Assembly (NCBI GenBank): GCA_023400405.1
Contig: JAEXFD010000019.1
Span: 1-22,165 of the forward strand
Reading direction: 5' to 3'
Length of the DNA stretch: 22,165 nucleotides
Source: Pseudomonadota bacterium
Lineage (GTDB): Bacteria; Pseudomonadota; Alphaproteobacteria; Sphingomonadales; Sphingomonadaceae
Position 1 is the first letter of the stretch; each line of letters opens with the position of its first letter. The notes under the pieces were generated by a model. That model had not been told where the DNA came from, did no database searches, and saw only the letters and a program-made list of their open reading frames with translations. The position numbers were made by a program, and so were the translations under genes. Shown here piece by piece: positions 1 to 6,756 of this stretch.

Positions 1-50
1 CCCCCACCCGGCCTCCCATCGGCAGTATCTTGTGGGAGGCCGGGTGGGGG
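1..50. repeat. 18-bp perfect inverted repeat at window edge
   Basis: Positions 1-18 (CCCCCACCCGGCCTCCCA) are perfectly complementary to positions 33-50, with a 14-base loop. The C-rich/G-rich arms resemble the arms of the longer palindromes at 7702, 12145 and 13957, so this may be one more copy, possibly cut by the window edge. There is no T-tract after the stem, so an intrinsic terminator is less likely. Confidence 0.8.
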
Positions 51-66
51 CGAGGGCTGGTGCCGC

Positions 67-89
67 CTGTTTCAGCCTCGCTGAAACAG
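67..89. promoter_or_regulatory. perfect 10-bp palindrome upstream of uvrC (candidate operator)
   Basis: CTGTTTCAGC (67-76), a CTC spacer and GCTGAAACAG (80-89) form a perfect dyad whose right edge is 17 bases before the uvrC start. A -10-like TACATA lies at 93-98. A -35 spaced 17 bases from it would fall at 70-75, inside the palindrome, so a protein bound there could block the promoter. It is not the GTTC-N7-GTTC form of alphaproteobacterial LexA boxes. A stem acting at RNA level is the alternative. Confidence 0.55.
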
Positions 90-106
90 TCCTACATAAA
101 GCAACG

Positions 107-2032
107 ATGTCCGACCCTAATTCTCCAAACCGCTTCAACGAGGAAAAGGCGATCTACGCCGTGCGCGGCGGCGCCGATGCGCCCGATCTGGAGGCGGGGG
201 TGGCGGCGATCCGCAATGTGCTCAAGACGCTGCCGGTGCGGCCGGGCGTCTATCGGATGCAGGATGCGCGCGGCGACGTGCTGTACGTGGGCAAGGCGCG
301 GGCGCTGAAGAACCGGGTCAACAACTACACTCAGGTGGCGCGGCTTTCGAAGCGGTTGCAGCGGATGGTGGCGCAGACGCGCAGCATGACGATCGTCACC
401 ACCAATAGCGAGGCCGAGGCGCTGCTGCTCGAGGCTCAGCTGATCAAGCGCTTCCGCCCGCCCTACAATGTGCTGCTGCGCGACGATAAGAGCTTTCCGT
501 TCATCCTGATCCGCCACGACCATGATTTCGCACGCATTCAGCTGCATCGCGGCGCGCGGCGCTACAAGGGCGACTATTTCGGGCCGTTCGCGGGCGCGGG
601 ACAAGTGCGCAAGACGCTCAATGCGCTGCAGAAGCTGTTCCTGCTCAGGAGCTGCACCGACAGCTTCTTCGCGACGCGCGATCGGCCGTGCCTGCTCTAC
701 CAGATCCGCCGTTGCTCCGCGCCGTGCGTCGGGCGGATCGACGCGGCCGGCTATGCCGAGCTGGTGAGCGACGCGCGCGACTTCCTCCAGGGCAAGTCGA
801 CCAAGGTCCAGGCCAAGCTGGGCGAGCAGATGCAGGCGGCGGCGGAGAATCTCGACTTCGAGCTCGCCGCGATCCTGCGCGACCGGCTGAAGGCGCTGAC
901 CTTCATCCAGGGCAGCCAGGCGATCAACGCCGAAGGCGTGGGCGATGCCGATATCTTCGCGCTCGCCTGCAAGTCCGGCACGATCGGGATCGAGGCCTTC
1001 TTCATCCGTGGCGGCCAGAATTGGGGGCATCGCAGCTTCTTCCCGGCGCACACCCAGGACGTGCCCGAGGACGAAGTGCTCGCCCAGTTCCTGATGCAAT
1101 TCTACGAGGAGGTGCCGCCGGCGCGCAACGTGCTGGTCGATCGCGTGCTGCCCGAGGCCGAGCTGCTCCAGCAGGCGATGGCCGAGCGGGCGGGCTATCG
1201 CGTCGAGATGAGCGTGCCCCAGCGCGGCGCGCGGCGGCGGCTGATGGACCAGGCCAAGCGCAATGCCGAGGAAGCGCTCGACCGGCGGCTGGCCGAAAGC
1301 ACGACCCAGGCGCGGCTGCTGCGCGAAGTCGCCGAGCTGTTCGAACTGCCCGAGCCGCCGAACCGGATCGAAGTCTACGACAACAGCCATATCCAGGGCA
1401 CCAATGCGCTGGGGGCGATGGTGGTCGCAGGGCCGGAGGGCTTCCGCAAGAACCAGTATCGCAAGTTCAACATCAAGCGGCCCGAGACCGTAGCCGGCGA
1501 CGATTACGGCATGATGCGCGAAGTGCTGACCCGCCGCTTCGCCCGCGCGCAGGAAGAGGACCCCGATCGCCAGGGCGATGGCTGGCCCGATCTGGTACTG
1601 ATCGACGGCGGGCGCGGGCAACTCAACGTCGCCAAGGCGGTGCTCGAGGATCTGGGGATCGAGGACGTCTGCCTGGTCGGCGTCGCCAAGGGGCCGCACC
1701 ATGGCCGCGAGGGCCGCGAGGTGTTCCACCTGATGGACGGGCGCGAGCGGATGCTGCCGGTCAATTCGCCGGTGCTCTTCTATCTCCAGCGGCTGCGCGA
1801 TGAAGTCCATCGCTTCGCGATCGGCGCGCACCGCCAGAAGCGCGCCAAGGCGATCGGCGCGAGCCCGTTGGACGAGGTTCCGGGGATCGGGCCGGCGCGC
1901 AAGAAGGCGCTGCTGATGCATTTCGGCACCGCCCGCGCAGTGCGCAGTGCGAGCCTGGAAGACCTGCAGCGGGCACCGGGAGTGAGCGCTGCGGTGGCCC
2001 AGCAGGTGTATGACTATTATCACTCCCGATAG
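107..2032 (+). CDS. uvrC: UvrABC excinuclease subunit C
   Basis: UvrC makes the two incisions around a bulky DNA lesion in nucleotide excision repair, working in the cytoplasm with UvrA and UvrB. The 641-residue product has the full family layout. An N-terminal GIY-YIG nuclease domain has GVY near residue 47 and YVGKA near 60. A UVR/UvrB-binding motif (DFELAAILRDRL) lies near 249-260. The RNase H-like endonuclease domain includes DNSHIQG near 425 and VLIDGGRGQL. A C-terminal helix-hairpin-helix region starts near 588 (VPGIGPARKKALL). The frame is open upstream to an ATG at 32, but the ATG at 107 fits the family's N-terminus and leaves the upstream palindromes untranslated. No Shine-Dalgarno sequence precedes 107, and a -10-like TACATA ends eight bases before it, so the transcript may be leaderless. 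Identification is firm; the start is probable. Confidence 0.96.
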   Translation: MSDPNSPNRFNEEKAIYAVRGGADAPDLEAGVAAIRNVLKTLPVRPGVYRMQDARGDVLYVGKARALKNRVNNYTQVARLSKRLQRMVAQTRSMTIVTTNSEAEALLLEAQLIKRFRPPYNVLLRDDKSFPFILIRHDHDFARIQLHRGARRYKGDYFGPFAGAGQVRKTLNALQKLFLLRSCTDSFFATRDRPCLLYQIRRCSAPCVGRIDAAGYAELVSDARDFLQGKSTKVQAKLGEQMQAAAENLDFELAAILRDRLKALTFIQGSQAINAEGVGDADIFALACKSGTIGIEAFFIRGGQNWGHRSFFPAHTQDVPEDEVLAQFLMQFYEEVPPARNVLVDRVLPEAELLQQAMAERAGYRVEMSVPQRGARRRLMDQAKRNAEEALDRRLAESTTQARLLREVAELFELPEPPNRIEVYDNSHIQGTNALGAMVVAGPEGFRKNQYRKFNIKRPETVAGDDYGMMREVLTRRFARAQEEDPDRQGDGWPDLVLIDGGRGQLNVAKAVLEDLGIEDVCLVGVAKGPHHGREGREVFHLMDGRERMLPVNSPVLFYLQRLRDEVHRFAIGAHRQKRAKAIGASPLDEVPGIGPARKKALLMHFGTARAVRSASLEDLQRAPGVSAAVAQQVYDYYHSR

Positions 2033-2343
2033 CGCGGTTTGATCCGATCCGGAGCGGCAGTTCGTCAGGCTAATGCCGGCGCTCCGTCCCGATGCAAGGC
2101 CGAACCTGATCGGCAATCGAGCTAACGCCGGCTTGATCGAGACGCCGGCCGTGCAACGATACCGCCATCATCCGACTCGATCGAATGCCCGCACCGGGAT
2201 CGCCGCGGGCGAGCGAAACGAAAAGCAGCCACGATCCAAACCGTCGCACGGACAGCCTCGGTGCGGGTGCGGGGTCATGGCCCGTCGATCCCGGGCAAAC
2301 CGCCGGCAGGCCGCCGGCGAATCCGGCAGCATGAGGAGCATCG
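2033..2343. other. 311-bp intergenic region upstream of the small-peptide operon
   Basis: No convincing gene is present; the open frames here are rich in Arg/Pro/Ala and look like chance ORFs. Two near-identical 12-mers occur at 2069-2080 (GCTAATGCCGGC) and 2121-2132 (GCTAACGCCGGC), 52 bases apart. The octamer CCGCCGGC occurs twice just upstream of the operon, around 2300-2320. A strong Shine-Dalgarno GAGGAG lies at 2333-2338. No hairpin with a T-tract was found after uvrC. The operon promoter presumably lies here, but I cannot place it with confidence. Confidence 0.6.
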
Positions 2344-2574
2344 ATGTCCGACCCTGAATCGTTCGCTGCGCGCCAGGCGCTCAACCTGTCCACCTTCACT
2401 CGGCTCAAGGACCTGGTCCGCGAGCTCGAGGACAATGAGAAGCGTGTCGGCCGCGACCTGGCCACCTCGCAGATCGAGTTCCGGCTCGATCCCGACGAGA
2501 TGGCGTGGTTCGTGGCCTACAAGACCTCGATGCCCGCGCTGGAGAACCAGGCCGTTCTCACCGCGAAGAAATAG
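2344..2574 (+). CDS. small protein, candidate RiPP-like precursor (paralog 1)
   Basis: This 76-residue protein has no signal peptide or membrane segment. I do not recognise a named family. Residues 15-66 align without gaps to residues 14-65 of the next gene with 32 of 52 identities. Conserved parts are STFxRLKDLVRxLED (a likely charged helix), EFxL, and DExAWxVAYKTSMPAL. The last ten residues are unlike those of the paralog. A strong GAGGAG ribosome binding site lies five bases before the ATG. It is the first gene of a tight unit with its paralog, an M29-like protein and an HExxH protein. A conserved N-terminal block with a variable tail beside a putative peptide hydroxylase is how RiPP precursors look, so it is proposed as the substrate. 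It could instead be a small structured subunit. No Cys is present, which argues against a lanthipeptide or sactipeptide. Confidence 0.8.
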   Translation: MSDPESFAARQALNLSTFTRLKDLVRELEDNEKRVGRDLATSQIEFRLDPDEMAWFVAYKTSMPALENQAVLTAKK

Positions 2575-2605
2575 CATCTCCCCCTCGCAACCGGAGGATC
2601 AGATC

Positions 2606-2839
2606 ATGGCAAAGAACGACAAGAGTGCGCTGCAGGAAGTCGGAATGTCGACCTTCGCGCGGCTGAAGGACCTGGTGCGCGGGCTCGAGGACGACGAGCG
2701 GCGCATCGCCAATCAATGGGGCCCGGGCGAAGTCGAGTTCAAGCTGAGCATGGACGAAGTCGCCTGGTACGTCGCCTACAAGACGTCGATGCCGGCGCTC
2801 ACCGATCGGGAGATCGCCGGCCGCAAGACGCTGGGCTGA
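2606..2839 (+). CDS. small protein, candidate RiPP-like precursor (paralog 2)
   Basis: This 77-residue paralog of the preceding gene lies 31 bases downstream of it. GGAGG at 2593-2597, eight bases before the ATG, fixes this start although the frame is open further upstream. Residues 14-65 carry the shared block, ending in the identical VAYKTSMPAL, after which the tail diverges to TDREIAGRKTLG. The central stretch (about residues 34-43) is also divergent and gains Trp and Gly-Pro-Gly. The stop codon is two bases before the next gene's ATG, so translation is probably coupled to the M29-like gene. The same proposed role as a modified peptide substrate applies, by inference only. Retention of two diverged copies suggests two products or a two-component pair rather than a recent duplication. 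Confidence 0.8.
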   Translation: MAKNDKSALQEVGMSTFARLKDLVRGLEDDERRIANQWGPGEVEFKLSMDEVAWYVAYKTSMPALTDREIAGRKTLG

Positions 2840-2841
2840 CG

Positions 2842-4002
2842 ATGGCGACACTGCTCGAACGGGCGCCGGCGGCGCCGCTCGCCGATGCCGACAAGCCGCT
2901 CGACGCCGCGGCCTGGGCGGGGATCCAGCGCCTGCTCGACGACTATGCCGAGCTCGGACCCGACGACCGCGTCGTTATCGCCTATTCCCCGGATGCGCGC
3001 GATCCGGCGGCGTGGGTGGGCATCGCCTGCGAGGAGCGAGGGATCGCCGTGCGGTTCGTCCCGCTGCGGCCGCTGCACGACGAGGGGTTCGGGGAACGGT
3101 TCGCGGCGGCGGTGCCGCTCGCCTGTGGGCAGGCGGGCCGGACGGTGGTGCTCACCTTCGAACGCGACACGATGTCGCATCATGGCGAGATTCGCGCGCA
3201 TCTCTCCCGCTTCCCGCCCGACCGCTATCGCGTGATCCGCGCGATAAATGCCGGGCACGCGCTGTTCGCGATCGGGCTCGGCGTGGGCCCTGACCGGCTG
3301 ACCGCGCTCAACGCGACGCTGCTCGACCGGCTCCGCGCTGCATCGAAACTGCGCATCCGCAGCGATGCGGGCACCGATCTTCGGATCACGCTCGACAATC
3401 GCCGCTTCCAGTGGATCAGCAATCGCGGCGTTGCCCAGCCTCGCCAGTTCGTGATCCTGCCCGCGGGCGAGGTGGCGACCTATCCGGCGCGGATCGACGG
3501 GACGCTGGTCGCCGATTTCGCGCTCAACGTGAACATGCTCTACGAAGGCGATGTGCGGCTGGCCGAGACGCCGGTGACCGCCGAGATCCGCGATGGCGTG
3601 CTGACGGGCTTCGACTGCGCAAATCGGCCGATGCGCGACTTTCTCGAACGCTGCTTCGCGCGCGACAATGCGCGGCGCGTGGGCGAGCTCGGCTTCGGAT
3701 CGAACGAAGCGGTGGTGGAGGCGGTGCCCGAGAACTCGCACCTCAACGAGCGGGTGCCCGGCGTGCATCTCGGCTTCGGCCAGCACAACCAGACCAACGA
3801 CGCCACCGGCTATGAATGCGACGTCCATGTCGACCTGTGCGCGCAGGGTGGGCGGGTCTGGCTCGACGACGACCCCGAACCACTCGACCTCGGCAACCTC
3901 ACGCCATCCGGCGCCGCCCATCCCGACTTCGTGCGCGACGAGGATGTCTTTTCCGAGGAGATCCAGGTCGAGGATTGCTGCGGACTGCTCGCGCGGAGCT
4001 GA
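2842..4002 (+). CDS. M29 (aminopeptidase T)-like metalloprotein
   Basis: This 386-residue protein resembles the M29 thermophilic aminopeptidases (AmpT/AmpS/PepS), cytoplasmic dinuclear-metal exopeptidases. The family's landmarks appear in order. LPAGEV with Glu210 is followed by a DGTLVAD strand. GELGFGSN carries Glu282, and LNERVPGVHLGFG carries Glu303 and His309. VHVDL carries His329 and Asp331. These correspond to the M29 metal ligands. The family's catalytic-site Tyr, expected seven residues after His309 (as in GxxYPE), is Asn316 here, and the following region is altered, so activity or substrate range may differ from classical members. There is no signal peptide. It begins two bases after the second small-protein gene and ends two bases before the HExxH gene, with near-identical TGACGATGG junctions at both ends. 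A role in trimming the neighbouring peptides is plausible but inferred. Confidence 0.78.
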   Translation: MATLLERAPAAPLADADKPLDAAAWAGIQRLLDDYAELGPDDRVVIAYSPDARDPAAWVGIACEERGIAVRFVPLRPLHDEGFGERFAAAVPLACGQAGRTVVLTFERDTMSHHGEIRAHLSRFPPDRYRVIRAINAGHALFAIGLGVGPDRLTALNATLLDRLRAASKLRIRSDAGTDLRITLDNRRFQWISNRGVAQPRQFVILPAGEVATYPARIDGTLVADFALNVNMLYEGDVRLAETPVTAEIRDGVLTGFDCANRPMRDFLERCFARDNARRVGELGFGSNEAVVEAVPENSHLNERVPGVHLGFGQHNQTNDATGYECDVHVDLCAQGGRVWLDDDPEPLDLGNLTPSGAAHPDFVRDEDVFSEEIQVEDCCGLLARS

Positions 4003-4004
4003 CG

Positions 4005-4859
4005 ATGGCCGGTCCCACCTTCGCGCGAACCGAAGAGATCGTCCGCACGGCGCTCGGCTACGCCGCGGAGCGCATCGAGCCGGTGCTGGCGGCGCTGTCG
4101 TTTGAGCCCGGAGAAGGGCTGCGCGCACTCGATGCGACGCCGGTCGCGACGCCGGCACGGCCCCAAGTGGAAGCGCAAGTGCGCGACGCGCATCGCTGGT
4201 GCGCCGAACGCTTCCCGCTCGGCATCCGCGATGCCGAGGGGCGGGCGTGCCGCGCGGTGTCGGCGATCTGCGTCGGCCAGAGCCGCCATCCGGGCGAGTT
4301 CCTCACCGCCTCTTCGCCGCAACGCCCGGGCATCGTCTTCGCCGCCGCGCCCTGGCCGGTGCCGAGCCGATACCGCCTGGCTTCGCTGATCGCGCACGAG
4401 GCGATGCATCAGGCGCTGTACCATCGCGAGCGCCAGGGTCCCGTCGCGCGAGTCGGCGCGCTCGGCTATTCGCCCTGGAAAGAGGTGCTGCGGCCGGGGC
4501 GGCTGGTCTGGCACGCCTTCTGGACCTTTTCGGCGCAGTTCCTCTTCCTGGCCGAAGCGGTTGCCGATCCGCAGCTGCTCGCCGAGGATCCGGACCTGAC
4601 CGAATTCCTCGCGGAGATGGATGCGCGGATCGAATGCTGTGCCGGCTCGCTGGTCGCGTTCGAAATCCTCGACCGGCCCGAGACGGATCGCGTCGAACGC
4701 GGGCTCGACCTGGTCGCATCGGCACGGACGGAACTGGCGAAGATCGTGCCGGACTATGCCAGGCGCCTGGCGCGCTGGGCGGCTAAAGTTGAGGCCGAAC
4801 TCGAAGCCTGGGCAGAACGCCAGCTGGACGCGCCCGCCGACGTGTTCAGCCCGGCCTGA
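4005..4859 (+). CDS. HExxH protein of the putative peptide-modifying (aKG-HExxH hydroxylase) type
   Basis: This 284-residue protein carries HEAMH at 131-135. Some 20 residues later comes YSPWKEVLRP (155-164), then a His170-containing segment (LVWHAFWTF). That order resembles the HEXXH-motif putative peptide modification family (TIGR04267), whose members are now associated with alpha-ketoglutarate-dependent peptide beta-hydroxylation. In that family the HExxH binds iron rather than marking a zinc peptidase. The rest is helical and charged (about 190-275). There is no signal peptide. GGAG lies six bases before the ATG, inside the end of the M29-like gene. It is the last gene of the four-gene unit and overlaps the convergent aspartic-protease-like gene by 14 bases at their 3' ends. 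A zinc metallopeptidase is the main alternative. Family assignment is moderately sure; the reaction is inferred. Confidence 0.72.
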   Translation: MAGPTFARTEEIVRTALGYAAERIEPVLAALSFEPGEGLRALDATPVATPARPQVEAQVRDAHRWCAERFPLGIRDAEGRACRAVSAICVGQSRHPGEFLTASSPQRPGIVFAAAPWPVPSRYRLASLIAHEAMHQALYHRERQGPVARVGALGYSPWKEVLRPGRLVWHAFWTFSAQFLFLAEAVADPQLLAEDPDLTEFLAEMDARIECCAGSLVAFEILDRPETDRVERGLDLVASARTELAKIVPDYARRLARWAAKVEAELEAWAERQLDAPADVFSPA

Positions 4860-5655
4860 GCCAGGCGGCGGGCGTCCACCAGCGCAGCAGGTCCTGGCCG
4901 ATGCTCACATCGAGCTGCGTGCCGGCAAGCAGCTCCATGCCGATCTGCATCGCGATGCCGGCCGGCTGGGGTGAGGCGAGCCAAGCCGTCGCAGGCAGGC
5001 GAAGCGGCCCCAGCGTGAAACGATGACGCCCCGCCGGCGCGGCGGCGACCGGGTGCCCGCTCAGCCCGTGCCCGCTCGGGCGGGCCGGAGCCGAGCCGGG
5101 AAACAGCCCCGGGGCGACTTCACAGCGCCGAGTGCCACTGTTGAACATCGCACCGCCGGGCAGTTCCGATCCTTCCGCGACCAGAAGCCACGCTTCGTCC
5201 CCGGCGAGGTGCAGCGGGACGAGTTCGGTCGCGACAAGACCGTCCGCGGTGGCGATGGCACCGCCGAGCCGCATCCGGCCCTCGCCGAAATCGAGCGACA
5301 GCGTGGCGGCCGGCGCGAGCCGCTGCGGCGACAGGATCCCGCCGATCCCGGCGGCCGAGAAACTGGCCGGCGCCGCGATGACCGGGACATGATCGAGCGG
5401 GAAGGTGGCGGCGCATAGCGTGAGAGGGATGGCTTCGCGCGTCGTCCAGCTCGGGACCGCGTGCAGGCCGTGATCGGTTCCCGGTTCGGCGGGCGCGAGG
5501 TCCAGGCCCAGCTGGGCGGCGAAATCCGCGGTCAGCAGCGTCTCGCTTGCGCCGGTATCGACGAGCATCCGGGTCTCAAGTCCACCGATATGCGCGGCCA
5601 CCACCGGCCGGTGGGACGGCGCGAAGCCGAGAAAGGGAAGGTCGATCGGGTACAT
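4846..5655 (-). CDS. retropepsin/pepsin-like aspartic protease, apparently bilobal
   Basis: This 269-residue protein has a clear aspartic protease active-site loop, VDTGASETLL, with Asp33 after a short strand. GIGGILSP (103-110) resembles the pepsin GILG region. A second-lobe-like motif, AMFNSGT (169-175), sits where AxFDTGT would be expected, so the second catalytic Asp appears replaced by Asn172. It may be a pseudoprotease half, or a dimer may rely on the first lobe only. The ATG at 5655 is chosen because GGAG lies just upstream. The frame is open to an ATG at 5721 that has no good ribosome binding site. No signal peptide is visible, so it is probably cytoplasmic. It converges on the HExxH gene with a 14-base overlap and is divergent from the deacetylase-like gene. 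A part in peptide processing is speculative. Confidence 0.75.
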   Translation of the reverse strand: MYPIDLPFLGFAPSHRPVVAAHIGGLETRMLVDTGASETLLTADFAAQLGLDLAPAEPGTDHGLHAVPSWTTREAIPLTLCAATFPLDHVPVIAAPASFSAAGIGGILSPQRLAPAATLSLDFGEGRMRLGGAIATADGLVATELVPLHLAGDEAWLLVAEGSELPGGAMFNSGTRRCEVAPGLFPGSAPARPSGHGLSGHPVAAAPAGRHRFTLGPLRLPATAWLASPQPAGIAMQIGMELLAGTQLDVSIGQDLLRWWTPAAWLRPG

Positions 5656-5799
5656 CGCGCTCCGCCAGGCGTTGCCGCCATCCTGAGCCCGTCGCACCGC
5701 GGCTGGCAAGCGCCGACTCATCCGGGCCGAAGTCGATCATCGCCCGCCGGCATCGGAAAATTGGGCAAATCTTCATCGCCTGATGCTAGGGGGCGCAGC

Positions 5800-6756
5800 A
5801 TGGCGACGCGGGTCTTCATCACCATCGATACCGAGCTGATGTGGCGGCATCACGTTGCCGGGCTCGATATCGACACGATCGTGGCGCGCTCGCTCGAGCC
5901 CGCCGGCGTGGGCGTCGCGTGGCAGCTCGTCCAGCTGGCGCGCCATGGGCTCAAGGCCTGCTTCTTCGTCGATCCGATGCCCGCGCTGGTCTATGGGCTC
6001 GATCCGATCAAGCGGATCGTCGGCGCGATCCTGGAGGCGGGGCAGGAAGTCCAGCTGCACCTCCATCCCAATTGGACCGGCGCGCATGCCGGCGATCGGG
6101 GAGCGAGCTATGGCCCGTTCGAACTGATCGACTATCGGTTCGAGGAACAGGTCAAGCTGATCCAGGGCGCTTCGGATATGCTGGTTGCGGCCGGCGCGCC
6201 CGAGCCGATCGCCTTTCGCGCCGGCAGCTATTCGGCGAGCGACGATACGCTGGGCGCGCTGGCGCAGCTCGGCTTCGCCTATGATAGCAGCCATAACGGA
6301 TCGGAACATCCCTGGCCGAGCGCGATAGGCCTGCCGCCGCGCCAGATCGCCCCGATCGCGCATCGCGGCCTGATCGAAGTGCCGGTGACGCTGATCGAGG
6401 ATCGCGCGGGGCATTTGCGGCACTTCCAGATCTGCGCGCTCTCGGCCGGCGAGATGCGCGCTGCGCTCGATCATGCCGTGCTTCAGGATCATGCCGCAGT
6501 GACGATCGTCAGCCATGGCTTCGAGCTCGCCAACCGGGCGGGGACGCGGCGAAACGCCGTGCATGTCCGCCGCTTCGAGGCGCTGTGCCAGATGCTGGCC
6601 AAACGGCGCGGCGTGCTGGTGACCGAGCATTTCGCCGACCGGCCGCGCCTGCCGCTAGACCGCCAGGATGCGCCGCTTGGGCCGAGCCTGCTGCGCACGC
6701 GCTGGCGCCAGGCGGAGCAGCTCTGGTCGAACCTGGTCGAAGAGCGGGCGGCATGA
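5800..6756 (+). CDS. polysaccharide-deacetylase-like (WalW-type) protein
   Basis: This 318-residue protein has a TIM-barrel-like NodB/CE4-related pattern. FITIDTE near the N-terminus has Asp10 and Glu12. LHLHPNW has His87 and His89, and FRAGSYSASDDT lies near 145. These resemble the WalW-type proteins often found among glycan genes. The His motif is HxH and not the canonical HxxxH of CE4 deacetylases, so metal binding may differ and the substrate is unknown. There is no signal peptide. AGGGGG lies at 5788-5793, six bases before the ATG. The stop codon overlaps the start of the following GNAT gene by four bases (ATGA), so the two are translationally coupled and probably act on the same cell-surface carbohydrate or lipid pathway. 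Its link to the peptide operon upstream is only positional. Confidence 0.75.
   Translation: MATRVFITIDTELMWRHHVAGLDIDTIVARSLEPAGVGVAWQLVQLARHGLKACFFVDPMPALVYGLDPIKRIVGAILEAGQEVQLHLHPNWTGAHAGDRGASYGPFELIDYRFEEQVKLIQGASDMLVAAGAPEPIAFRAGSYSASDDTLGALAQLGFAYDSSHNGSEHPWPSAIGLPPRQIAPIAHRGLIEVPVTLIEDRAGHLRHFQICALSAGEMRAALDHAVLQDHAAVTIVSHGFELANRAGTRRNAVHVRRFEALCQMLAKRRGVLVTEHFADRPRLPLDRQDAPLGPSLLRTRWRQAEQLWSNLVEERAA

Noticed and set aside
92..2116. A 674-codon open frame on the minus strand across uvrC
   Set aside because: It is the antisense shadow of uvrC in GC-rich DNA: the composition is unusual, no motif is present, and it fully overlaps a certain gene.
2133..2157. TTGATC with GATACC as a promoter for the small-protein operon
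   Set aside because: A 19-base spacer and a poor -10 leave it no better than chance.
2073..2357. A 94-codon ORF in the gap after uvrC
   Set aside because: Arg/Pro-rich composition, no ribosome binding site, and overlap with the well-supported start at 2344.
2776..4158. A 460-codon minus-strand frame over the M29-like gene
   Set aside because: The plus-strand frame carries the complete set of M29 metal-ligand motifs; the minus frame has none.
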